Shown: positions 1-5,254 of the stretch, piece by piece | Numbering within the stretch: position 1 is the stretch's first letter | Layout of the letters: every line of letters begins with the position of its first letter | Source: an uncultured Carnobacterium sp. | GTDB taxonomy: Bacteria; Bacillota; Bacilli; Lactobacillales; Aerococcaceae | Length of the DNA stretch: 9,129 nucleotides | Assembly (NCBI GenBank): GCA_937976325.1 | Contig: CALJSD010000124.1 | Location: 1 to 9,129 of the forward strand | Reading direction: 5' to 3' | Translations under genes and position numbers: made by a program | The notes under the pieces: model-generated | What the model saw: only the letters and a program-made list of their open reading frames with translations | Databases searched by the model: none | Told to the model about the DNA's origin: nothing

Positions 1-79
1 GTGTAATAATTTCTCCAAGACGAGCGCCTGTATGTTTTTCAGTTTTAATCAGTCTATATTTTACTGCAGGTTCTGTCAT
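1..79 (-). CDS. tgt: Queuine tRNA-ribosyltransferase, N-terminal fragment (cut by window edge)
   Basis: Only the first 26 codons lie in the window. They read MTEPAVKYRLIK, then a short stretch ending in HTGARLGEIIT, which is the highly conserved N-terminus of bacterial tRNA-guanine transglycosylase. By family knowledge the enzyme exchanges guanine for a queuosine precursor base at position 34 of tRNAs with GUN anticodons, in the cytoplasm. The start is the ATG whose complement is at 77-79, preceded by an AAAGGA ribosome binding site about 8 nt upstream. A terminator and promoter lie between this gene and the HesB-like gene, so it begins its own transcript. The catalytic residues lie outside the window, so integrity cannot be judged. 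Identity is confident because this N-terminal signature is distinctive. Confidence 0.88.
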   Translation of the reverse strand, partial: MTEPAVKYRLIKTEKHTGARLGEIIT

Positions 80-113
80 TTTATATATCCTTTCTTCGTT
101 TCATAACTACCTA

Positions 114-143
114 ACTGTACTCTACAAAGGCAAAAATGTCCAA
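114..143 (-). promoter_or_regulatory. Probable sigma-70 type promoter for tgt
   Basis: On the minus strand a -35 TTGGAC (complement at 138-143) is separated by 18 nt from a -10 TACAGT (complement at 114-119). Transcription would start near 107, leaving about 28 nt of leader before the tgt ATG. The -35 overlaps the U-tract of the preceding terminator, a common compact arrangement. The call rests on sequence pattern only. Confidence 0.45.
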
Positions 144-175
144 TAAAAACGGGAGTAAGTAAAAGCCTCACTCCC
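142..175 (-). terminator. Rho-independent terminator after the HesB-like gene
   Basis: Read on the minus strand, GGGAGT pairs with ACTCCC, with an extra AG/CT pairing next to the loop, followed directly by GTTTTTATT. The hairpin occupies 151-175 and the U-tract 142-150. It lies 19 nt after the stop codon of the HesB-like gene and separates it from tgt. The plus-strand side has no good T-run, so it probably works only for minus-strand transcripts. Confidence 0.85.
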
Positions 176-194
176 TGTTTCTTCCATATAAATA

Positions 195-494
195 TTAGTC
201 TACAATTTTTGTATAACTGTAACTTGGTTCGTTTAATTTTTCATCAAAGCCTACTTCTAAATTATGACCATGGAAGAACCATTCATCACCAGTTTCCACA
301 AAATAAGTAATCCCATTTTCAACAACGCTCACATAAGGATTGCTTGGAGCATCAACTTCAACGGCTAATGAGAATCCTTCGTGAATAGGACTGCATCCGT
401 ATACTTTCCCTAGGAAACGAACACCGCGTTCTTTAGATACACCCATTTCTTCTTCAAACCATGCTTGCGCTCTTTTATCGATTGTTAATTGCAT
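195..494 (-). CDS. HesB/YneR-like small protein (IscA-related fold)
   Basis: This is a 99-residue soluble protein resembling the Firmicute YneR-type branch of the HesB/IscA superfamily. Visible hallmarks are the N-terminal helix MQLTIDKRAQAWFEEEMG, then VRFLGKVYGCSPIHEGFSL (residues 25-43), and a hydrophobic strand GITYFV (61-66). Classical A-type Fe-S carriers use one mid-chain cysteine plus a C-terminal CGC. Here only Cys34 is present and the CGC is absent, so Fe-S carrier function should not be assumed. The start is uncertain. ATG at 494 fits the family N-terminus, but a GTG at 503 (adding Met-Asp-Thr) sits 5 nt after GAGG, which is better spaced for the ribosome binding site. A terminator follows the gene and a candidate promoter with a palindrome precedes it. 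Confidence 0.75.
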   Translation of the reverse strand: MQLTIDKRAQAWFEEEMGVSKERGVRFLGKVYGCSPIHEGFSLAVEVDAPSNPYVSVVENGITYFVETGDEWFFHGHNLEVGFDEKLNEPSYSYTKIVD

Positions 495-526
495 TGTATC
501 CACTCTTTCCTCTAATTTACTCTCTC

Positions 527-541
527 ATTCTATCATAGAAT
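527..541. repeat. Perfect 7-1-7 inverted repeat, possible operator
   Basis: The sequence ATTCTAT-C-ATAGAAT is a perfect 15-bp palindrome with a single central base. It lies 33 nt upstream of the preferred ATG of the HesB-like gene and overlaps the candidate -10 element. The 7-1-7 geometry is that of Fur-family operators (Fur, PerR, Zur), although the bases do not match those consensus sequences closely. No U-tract follows, so it is not a terminator. Its role as an operator is inference. Confidence 0.35.
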
Positions 542-558
542 CGTAAAAAATCGGTAAA
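532..558 (-). promoter_or_regulatory. Candidate promoter for the HesB-like gene
   Basis: On the minus strand a -10 like TATGAT (complement at 532-537) follows TTTACC (complement at 553-558) with a 15-nt spacer; CTTTAC one base along would give 16 nt. The spacing is short, so this is weak. The gap between the GNAT stop and the HesB-like start is about 70 nt, which leaves room for a promoter. Read-through from the GNAT gene is equally possible because no terminator is visible here. Confidence 0.3.
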
Positions 559-564
559 GTTTGC

Positions 565-981
565 TCACCGCTTTCCAGTATATATGAATGAAACGCAATT
601 TAGAGAAGTTAAACTTGTGAATCCATTAGACTCATAAAAAGAAACTGTTTTCGTTGAATCATCTGTTGCTAGTTGTATTTGATATACATTCTTGTACTTT
701 TCCAGAGTCATTTGTAACAATTTTGTGCCAATCCCTTGATGTTGATATTCAGGATACACTAATATATCTTGAATAAACAGAATAGATGCTCCGTCACCAA
801 CGGCTCGCAGAATCCCAACGAGTTTTCCTTCAGCATTAAACGCTCCTATTATATGAAGTGAATTTTTATAAGCTACTTCAAGCATTTCTGGTTTTTGTGT
901 GTAATTGGTCCATCCTACTGCTTCATATAAAGGCATTACTTCTTCTAAAGTAACATTTGGTTTTTCAACATAACGGATCAT
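565..981 (-). CDS. GNAT family N-acetyltransferase
   Basis: A 138-residue cytoplasmic protein with the single-domain Gcn5-related acetyltransferase layout. Motif A is visible at residues 72-89, DILVYPEYQHQGIGTKLL, and contains the acetyl-CoA pyrophosphate-binding Q-x-x-G-x-G signature (Q80, G83, G85). Motif B is SFYESNGF at 114-121, with the usual C-terminal tyrosine and Asn-Gly-Phe. The N-terminal part (Y19-E20-A21-V22-G23-W24) resembles many small Firmicute GNATs that act on unidentified amines. The substrate cannot be read from sequence. The ATG at 981 is preceded by a purine-rich AGGGGTGGAAG region serving as ribosome binding site. The gene has its own candidate promoter inside the rpsD terminator, and there is no obvious terminator before the HesB-like gene 70 nt downstream. 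Confidence 0.88.
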   Translation of the reverse strand: MIRYVEKPNVTLEEVMPLYEAVGWTNYTQKPEMLEVAYKNSLHIIGAFNAEGKLVGILRAVGDGASILFIQDILVYPEYQHQGIGTKLLQMTLEKYKNVYQIQLATDDSTKTVSFYESNGFTSLTSLNCVSFIYTGKR

Positions 982-1029
982 ATTCTTCCACCCCTTTTTC
1001 GCCTAATCATTTAATGTATTTTCATATAA

Positions 1030-1058
1030 ATTATAAATAAAAAAACTGGAATCCACAA
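1030..1058 (-). promoter_or_regulatory. Candidate promoter for the GNAT gene
   Basis: On the minus strand a perfect -10 TATAAT (complement at 1030-1035) follows a poor -35 TTGTGG (complement at 1053-1058) with the ideal 17-nt spacer. It is nested in the rpsD terminator: the -35 lies in the hairpin and the spacer covers the T-tract. Such nesting is common in compact genomes. The weak -35 and the general AT-richness limit confidence. Confidence 0.4.
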
Positions 1059-1073
1059 TAGTGAATTCCAGTT
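1037..1073 (-). terminator. Rho-independent terminator after rpsD
   Basis: On the minus strand a long stem pairs AACTGGAATTCAC with GTGGATTCCAGTT around the loop TATT, with one internal mismatch. It is followed by a run of T residues (complement A at 1037-1043). The hairpin is at 1044-1073, starting 19 nt after the rpsD stop codon. This is the strongest terminator in the window. Confidence 0.92.
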
Positions 1074-1092
1074 CTGAAATTGTCTAATAAGA

Positions 1093-1704
1093 TTAGCCAA
1101 GTTTGTTATAGTATTCAACGACTAGTGATTCGTCAACTTCAGAAGTTAACTCGTCACGTAATGGTAGACGGTTTAATGAACCTTCTAATTTTTCTTCGTC
1201 GAAAGTAACGAACTCTGGACGACCATATAAAGCTTCTAAAGCTTCTTTAATGATTGTTAAGTTACGTGATTTTTCACGAACACCCACAACATCGCCAACT
1301 TGTACTTGGAATGAAGGGATATCTACGCGTTTACCGTTCACAGTGATGTGACCGTGGTTAACTAATTGACGTGCTTGACGACGAGTAGTTGCTAAACCTA
1401 AACGGTATACTACGTTATCTAAACGTTGTTCAAGAAGAACCATGAAGTTTTCACCATGTTTACCTTCTTTAATTTTGCCAGCTTTTTTGAATAAAGTAGC
1501 AAATTGACGTTCGTTCATACCGTACATATGACGTAGTTTTTGTTTTTCTTGTAATTGTTGACCATACTCAGATAATTTTTTACGGCTGTTTGGTCCGTGT
1601 TGACCTGGTGCGTATGGACGACGAGCGATTTCTTTTCCTGTTCCTGAAAGTGAAATGCCTAAACGACGAGATAACTTCCAGCTTGGTCCAGTGTAACGTG
1701 ACAT
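1093..1704 (-). CDS. rpsD: 30S ribosomal protein S4
   Basis: A 203-residue protein with the unmistakable S4 N-terminus MSRYTGPSWKLSRRLGISL and the RPYAPGQHG stretch at 29-37. The S4 RNA-binding domain runs at about 93-155 (RLDNVVYRLG, TRRQARQLVNHGHI, VNGKRVDIPS). S4 binds 16S rRNA early in small-subunit assembly and, in Firmicutes, also represses its own synthesis by binding its mRNA leader. The protein has no cysteine, so it is the zinc-free form. The start is ATG at 1704, preceded by GGAGG; the reading frame continues 24 codons upstream, but that stretch is leader RNA and matches no S4 sequence. The gene is monocistronic: strong promoter and structured leader before it, strong terminator after it. 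Confidence 0.98.
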   Translation of the reverse strand: MSRYTGPSWKLSRRLGISLSGTGKEIARRPYAPGQHGPNSRKKLSEYGQQLQEKQKLRHMYGMNERQFATLFKKAGKIKEGKHGENFMVLLEQRLDNVVYRLGLATTRRQARQLVNHGHITVNGKRVDIPSFQVQVGDVVGVREKSRNLTIIKEALEALYGRPEFVTFDEEKLEGSLNRLPLRDELTSEVDESLVVEYYNKLG

Positions 1705-1870
1705 TGAACATTCCTCCAATAATTGTTTATTTTTTTGGAGTAAAATAATCGCGAAATCTTCGATTCGTGCAGTCACTACAAGGGTTCACCTTTGCAGCCG
1801 CGGTTACTACCTTACCCTAAAGGCTAGGACTGTTGACGAGCTTCTATATTTCTGCTGCATATTTTACACA
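1705..1870 (-). promoter_or_regulatory. Structured rpsD mRNA leader, probable S4 autoregulatory element
   Basis: The predicted transcript carries about 165 nt before the rpsD ATG. Pairings visible in the RNA are TGCAGC (complement 1854-1859) with GCTGCA (1793-1798), CAGTC (1828-1832) with GACTG (1770-1774), and AGGGT (1814-1818) with ACCCT (1781-1785). Order and crossing allow a pseudoknot, the type of fold that S4 recognises. A local hairpin at 1747-1765 is followed by ATTTTA, which is too weak to call a terminator. A GC-rich patch (CCGCGG at 1798-1803) stands out in AT-rich surroundings. Autogenous S4 control through such leaders is known in Firmicutes such as Bacillus subtilis; that this is one is inferred from position and structure, without a covariance search. 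A T-box was considered and rejected. Confidence 0.65.
1714..1740 (-). promoter_or_regulatory. Hairpin hiding the rpsD Shine-Dalgarno sequence
   Basis: In the rpsD leader RNA, CTCCAA (complement at 1735-1740) is perfectly complementary to TTGGAG (complement at 1714-1719), which contains most of the GGAGG ribosome binding site. The loop is 15 nt of A/U-rich sequence. Six base pairs with a large loop form only a marginal stem, which suits a switch that could be stabilised or opened by upstream folding. It suggests translational rather than transcriptional control. Confidence 0.45.
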
Positions 1871-1876
1871 AAAAGT

Positions 1877-1905
1877 ATTGTACCCTATTTCCTATGAAAA
1901 TACAA
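1877..1905 (-). promoter_or_regulatory. Promoter of rpsD
   Basis: On the minus strand, -35 TTGTAT (complement 1900-1905) and -10 TACAAT (complement 1877-1882) are separated by exactly 17 nt. The expected start of transcription is near 1870. The -35 begins 5 nt after the stop codon of the upstream acyl-ACP thioesterase gene, with no terminator between them, so some thioesterase transcripts probably run into rpsD. Confidence 0.75.
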
Positions 1906-1910
1906 GGATT

Positions 1911-2654
1911 TTACTTCATTTCCCATTCAAGAGATAAGTGGCAACATTTTTGGTCATCTGACTCCAGTTGGTGTAATGTTTGAACTCCGTTTTCAGTTTC
2001 ACGAATTTCATAAAAACTCTTAACGGTAGCTTCAGGTAAAATTTCCTTATCATATTTTACAAGAACTGATTTTAATGAATGAGTCTTAATAAAGTCCATT
2101 CCAAGGCTATCCATTACCCAATCAAAATACTTCGCGTTATTCACATGGTGATTATAATCGATATCATTTAAACGAACACGATACGTTTGAACACTTGCAT
2201 TCTCTAAATCGATTTTGGGAACTCTTGGATTACGACGAGTATCCTTTTTATTCTCGATTGGATATTCACTGAGTACTTCTTCATCAAGTGAGATGAGTTT
2301 TCTCTCTTCAATATTAATCATTGAGAAAGTCGTTAATGCGTCTACGAGTACTTCTTCGTCTAAAGACAAAATCGTATAACGACGGAACGTAAAGAACTTG
2401 TTATATCCAACTGGTTCTGTCTCGATAATAATTTCTTCTTCTAATTTAGGAAGACGATTGACCGTTAATTGGTTTTGAATCACAATCCATGAAAGACCTT
2501 TTTGATAGATCAAATCAGGATGCGCTAGACCTCGTTCTTGTTTACGCGAAGCAAGCATCATAATCCCGACTACATGGCTAAGAGATAATTCTCCTTTCCA
2601 ATTACATTCATACGCCTTCACAACATGATTCATACGACAAATTGATTCTACCAT
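1911..2654 (-). CDS. Acyl-ACP thioesterase (FatA/FatB-like)
   Basis: A 247-residue cytoplasmic enzyme expected to hydrolyse acyl-ACP, releasing free fatty acids from type II fatty acid synthesis. It has the double hot-dog layout of bacterial acyl-ACP thioesterases. The first half carries the W-K-G-E-L-S-L-S segment (19-26) and the GLSWIVIQNQLTV strand region (53-65). The second half has the hallmark RLNDIDYNHHVNNAKYFDW (161-179), where Asn168 and His170 match the catalytic Asn-x-His of the plant and bacterial families. The length is normal. The ATG at 2654 follows an AAAGGA ribosome binding site. The gene begins 21 nt after the stop of the 196-residue unknown gene and is almost certainly co-transcribed with it. 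There is no terminator before rpsD. Confidence 0.92.
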   Translation of the reverse strand: MVESICRMNHVVKAYECNWKGELSLSHVVGIMMLASRKQERGLAHPDLIYQKGLSWIVIQNQLTVNRLPKLEEEIIIETEPVGYNKFFTFRRYTILSLDEEVLVDALTTFSMINIEERKLISLDEEVLSEYPIENKKDTRRNPRVPKIDLENASVQTYRVRLNDIDYNHHVNNAKYFDWVMDSLGMDFIKTHSLKSVLVKYDKEILPEATVKSFYEIRETENGVQTLHQLESDDQKCCHLSLEWEMK

Positions 2655-2675
2655 AGTACATCCTTTCGTAATTGA

Positions 2676-3266
2676 CTAGTTCCACACATCTACACTATCC
2701 GTATTCAACACCGAAACAATCTCATGTCCTTTGAATAAGATAATATAATCGGTTGGTAAATGCATTACTTCATATAATTCTGGGTAATCTGGAAAGATTT
2801 CATACGCTTGATTTCCTTCTAGCGGTTGCGGGTCAATCGTTTGATCGATTGGAGCAATATACCAAGTTTCGTCATCAAAACGATGCGCATACCACTCATC
2901 CACTTCAAACGTATGGTTCGCAATCACTAACGGTCCGTCAAAGCGGAATGGAATTAAACGTCCTAATGTTTTCGTACGCTTTCCAGTTTGAATCGTTTTA
3001 CGAATAATATCTAAGAAATAAGAGAAATCTTCTACCCATTCATCTAGTAGTTTATGTTCGTAATTTTGAACAACCACTTGGAAATCTTCCCCTTTTGGAA
3101 TGACTTTTACTTGTCCATAATGGATTGGAATTAAAGTGTCGACCTCGTCCCAATTCTCCTCAAAATATTCTTCTACGAAAGTAAGCATGTCTTCTGCTTC
3201 TTTTTGATACTCTTCATCAGCCACTAAGATTAGACGGTGACCATTCACTTCACGAATAAATTCCAT
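2676..3266 (-). CDS. Unrecognised acidic 196-residue protein
   Basis: I do not recognise this family. The protein has 196 residues, no cysteine, five tryptophans (39, 77, 125, 135, 195), and no signal peptide or membrane helix, so it should be cytoplasmic. It is strongly acidic in its first third (EEYFEENWDEVD at 32-43). The middle has a basic patch, TGKRTKTLGR (94-103), then PFRFDGPLVI and a tryptophan-rich stretch around WYAHRFDDETWYIAPID (125-141); the end is SVDVWN. The start is ATG at 3266, with an AAAGGAGA ribosome binding site 6 nt before it. The frame is open 64 codons further upstream, but that part covers the intergenic region and lacks a good ribosome binding site. It is the first gene of a pair with the acyl-ACP thioesterase and is divergent from mvaA. 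A lipid-related role would be only guilt by association. Confidence 0.8.
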   Translation of the reverse strand: MEFIREVNGHRLILVADEEYQKEAEDMLTFVEEYFEENWDEVDTLIPIHYGQVKVIPKGEDFQVVVQNYEHKLLDEWVEDFSYFLDIIRKTIQTGKRTKTLGRLIPFRFDGPLVIANHTFEVDEWYAHRFDDETWYIAPIDQTIDPQPLEGNQAYEIFPDYPELYEVMHLPTDYIILFKGHEIVSVLNTDSVDVWN

Positions 3267-3382
3267 AAAATCTCTCCTTTCACGTTTACTAGTGTACCTC
3301 ATTTTTGAAAAATTTACCTGTATCATACCCGCAAACTGTAAAAATTTGTTATACTGAATGAAAGCATGAAAGGAGCACATCG
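3267..3382. promoter_or_regulatory. Divergent intergenic region between the unknown gene and mvaA
   Basis: These 116 bases must drive both directions. For mvaA an extended -10 is clear. For the minus-strand pair the best candidate is a -10 TACACT (complement at 3291-3296), 18 nt or so before the ribosome binding site region, with no convincing -35 (AGGTAA at 17 nt). A perfect 6-1-6 palindrome ATTTTT-G-AAAAAT lies at 3301-3313, flanked on both sides by TACCT (3295-3299 and 3315-3319). Its AT-richness makes chance likely. No terminator is needed here or seen. Confidence 0.35.
3347..3355 (+). promoter_or_regulatory. Extended -10 promoter of mvaA
   Basis: TGTTATACT contains the extended -10 pattern TG-n-TATACT. 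Transcription would begin near 3362, giving about 21 nt of leader that includes the AAAGGAG ribosome binding site. No recognisable -35 lies 16-18 nt upstream (the region reads ACCCGC), which is typical of promoters that depend on the extended -10. Confidence 0.55.
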
Positions 3383-4663
3383 ATGCAAAATAACCCTTTT
3401 TACAAGTTTTATCAAAAGTCTCTTGAAGAAAGAAAAGAAACTTTATTAAATCATTCAAACTTATCGAACGAAGCCAAAGTACTACTCGAGAAAGGTCTTG
3501 TACTACCAGAGTCCATTGCTAACCAAATCGTAGAAAATCAAATTGAAGTATACGGTCTTCCGTATGGAATCGTTCCAGAATTAATTGTGAATGGAAAAAG
3601 CTATATTGTTCCAATGGTAACGGAAGAACCTTCTGTAATTGCCGCAGCAAGCTATGCCTCAAAACTAATCAACTTAGCTGGTGGAACTACAACGATTCAA
3701 GAAAAGCGTGAAATGATTGGAGAAATTGCCATTGTAAAATCTCCTCTAACACTCGAAGAAGTAAAAGCTAAACTAGAACAACAAAGAGAATCGCTCTTTA
3801 CCATTGCGAATAATGCTCATCCTTCTATCGTGAAACGTGGCGGAGGAATTCGAGAAATATGGGTCGAAGAAAAATCTACTGACAAAGAAAGATTTTATAT
3901 TTTCTACGTATCTGTGGATACAAAGGAAGCCATGGGAGCAAATATGCTAAATACCATCCTAGAAGCGCTCGTTTCACCAATTGAAGCATTGACTGGTGGC
4001 GAAAGTATTATGGCTATCTTATCAAACCTGGCAACCAATTCAGTTGTAACGGGTAAATGCGTCCTCTCACCAAGAATCTTAGATACGAGAACTACTAAAG
4101 GTGAAGCTGTCATTAACCGTATCGTTTTAGCAAGTGAATTTTCAAAAGCAGATCCATACCGTGCAACTACACATAATAAAGGCATTATGAATGGTATTGA
4201 TTCTGTCGTTATCGCTACCGGAAATGACTGGCGTGCAATTGAAGCTGGAGTTCATGCCTATGCAAGTTTAAGCGGGAAGTATCAACCACTGACAAGCTGG
4301 ACAAAGGATGAAGCTGGAAACTTAGTGGGTACTATCACTCTTCCACTTCCTGTTGGAACGGTTGGAGGTTCTATTTCCATCCATCCAGGCGCACAATTTG
4401 GTCATGAATTACTTGGTCATCCAAGTGCTATTGAACTAGCAGGAATTATCGCTTCAATTGGATTGGCACAAAACCTAGCTGCTGTAAGAGCTCTTGTGAC
4501 GGACGGAATTCAAAAAGGTCATATGCGACTCCAAGCCAAATCATTGGGACTTGCTGTTGGAGCAACAGAAGAAGAACTTACGCTACTAATGAATTTACTC
4601 GCTAAAGCCCCACATTTAAATCAAGAAACTGCCAAATCTTTATTAGAAGAATTAAGAAAATAA
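3383..4663 (+). CDS. mvaA: Class II hydroxymethylglutaryl-CoA reductase
   Basis: A 426-residue soluble enzyme that reduces HMG-CoA to mevalonate with NAD(P)H, the committed step of the mevalonate route to isoprenoids used by many lactic acid bacteria and cocci. Family landmarks are GLPYGIVPELIVNG (58-71), TEEPSVIAAAS (80-90), EAMGANMLN (182-190), THNKGIMNG (263-271), ATGNDWRA (278-285) and QKGHMRLQ (377-384). The four catalytic residues of the Pseudomonas mevalonii enzyme (Glu83, Lys267, Asp283, His381) correspond to Glu82, Lys266, Asp282 and His380, all at a constant offset of one, so the protein should be active. It stands alone, not fused to acetoacetyl-CoA thiolase as in enterococcal MvaE. 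The ATG at 3383 follows AAAGGAG. It is the only plus-strand gene, bounded by a divergent promoter region and a bidirectional terminator. Cofactor preference cannot be read with confidence. Confidence 0.97.
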   Translation: MQNNPFYKFYQKSLEERKETLLNHSNLSNEAKVLLEKGLVLPESIANQIVENQIEVYGLPYGIVPELIVNGKSYIVPMVTEEPSVIAAASYASKLINLAGGTTTIQEKREMIGEIAIVKSPLTLEEVKAKLEQQRESLFTIANNAHPSIVKRGGGIREIWVEEKSTDKERFYIFYVSVDTKEAMGANMLNTILEALVSPIEALTGGESIMAILSNLATNSVVTGKCVLSPRILDTRTTKGEAVINRIVLASEFSKADPYRATTHNKGIMNGIDSVVIATGNDWRAIEAGVHAYASLSGKYQPLTSWTKDEAGNLVGTITLPLPVGTVGGSISIHPGAQFGHELLGHPSAIELAGIIASIGLAQNLAAVRALVTDGIQKGHMRLQAKSLGLAVGATEEELTLLMNLLAKAPHLNQETAKSLLEELRK

Positions 4664-4703
4664 AAAATAGACTTCCCTAGCTTAGTGCTAAGGAAGTCTT
4701 TTT
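4664..4703. terminator. Bidirectional terminator between converging mvaA and apt
   Basis: AGACTTCCCTAGC (4669-4681) pairs with GCTAAGGAAGTCT (4687-4699) around the loop TTAGT, with one mismatch. On the plus strand the stem is followed by TTTTTC, ending mvaA transcripts. On the minus strand it is followed by TATTTTTTA, ending the rnz-recJ-apt operon 13 nt after the apt stop codon. One hairpin therefore serves both converging units. Confidence 0.92.
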
Positions 4704-4711
4704 CATTTAGA

Positions 4712-5239
4712 TTATCTTTCGTCTTCAGTGTATTCCATTAATGTGAAGATGTCATATTCGCTAATTTTTTCGCGACCTTTTAAGTCTGTTAACTCTACTA
4801 AGAACGCTAAACCAACTACTTCACCGCCAAGTTTTTCAACTAATTTTGCAGCGGCAGCCATTGTTCCACCTGTTGCTAACAAGTCGTCACAGATAAGAAC
4901 TTTTTGGCCAGGTTTTACAGCATCTTTGTGTAAGTGTAACTCTGCTGAACCATATTCTAAATCATATTCAACAGCAACTGTTTCACGAGGTAATTTTCCT
5001 TTTTTACGAGCTGGAGCAAATCCAATTCCTAATTCATAAGCTACTGGACATCCAACGATAAATCCGCGTGCTTCAGGTCCAACAATCATTTCAGCACCGA
5101 TTTTACGTGCATAGTCAACGATTTGTTGTGTTGCATATTGGTATGCTTTACCGTTAGCCATTAATGGTGAAATATCACGGAAAATAATACCCTCTTTAGG
5201 ATAGTTTGGAACACTAGCAATATATTCTTTCAAGTTCAT
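4712..5239 (-). CDS. apt: Adenine phosphoribosyltransferase
   Basis: A 175-residue cytoplasmic enzyme that makes AMP from adenine and phosphoribosyl pyrophosphate, salvaging adenine. The N-terminus NYPKEGIIFRDISPLM (12-27) is diagnostic of Apt, followed by IVGPEARGFIVG (52-63) and RKKGKLPRET (78-87). The PRPP-binding loop VLICDDLLATGGTM (114-127) contains the invariant Asp-Asp and Thr-Gly-Gly. Length is typical for the family. The ATG at 5239 is preceded by AGGAGG with 8 nt spacing; the gap to the recJ stop is only 15 nt and is filled by this ribosome binding site. It is the last gene of the operon. The recJ-apt order is also found in Bacillus, where relA follows; here relA does not follow and a terminator closes the operon instead. 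Confidence 0.97.
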   Translation of the reverse strand: MNLKEYIASVPNYPKEGIIFRDISPLMANGKAYQYATQQIVDYARKIGAEMIVGPEARGFIVGCPVAYELGIGFAPARKKGKLPRETVAVEYDLEYGSAELHLHKDAVKPGQKVLICDDLLATGGTMAAAAKLVEKLGGEVVGLAFLVELTDLKGREKISEYDIFTLMEYTEDER

Positions 5240-5254
5240 TGAGAACTCCTCCTT

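Noticed and set aside
1747..1765. Hairpin in the rpsD leader as an attenuator
   Set aside because: The stem has a two-base bulge and is followed only by ATTTTA, much weaker than the other terminators in the window.
1705..1776. Reading frame extending rpsD 24 codons upstream
   Set aside because: It has no S4 similarity, covers the structured leader, and the canonical MSRYTGP start follows a GGAGG ribosome binding site.
1790..1820. T-box riboswitch, suggested by AGGGT and AACCGCGG in the rpsD leader
   Set aside because: The TGGN core that pairs with tRNA is not intact, only about 55 nt precede it (too little for a specifier domain), no proper terminator/antiterminator pair follows, and the downstream gene is ribosomal.
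2753..3007. Plus-strand reading frame of 84 codons; similar ones at 4728-5039, 5310-5519, 6967-7152, 7414-7605 and 7602-7856, and a minus-strand one at 3904-4185
   Set aside because: Each is antisense within a well-supported gene, lacks a ribosome binding site and shows no recognisable protein features.
3301..3313. ATTTTTGAAAAAT palindrome between the unknown gene and mvaA as an operator
   Set aside because: A simple A/T-run palindrome is expected by chance in such AT-rich DNA; kept only as a note in the intergenic entry.
3267..3458. Reading frame extending the 196-residue protein 64 codons upstream
   Set aside because: The extension runs through the divergent promoter region into the start of mvaA. 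The ATG at 3266 has a strong AAAGGAGA site and the extension has none.
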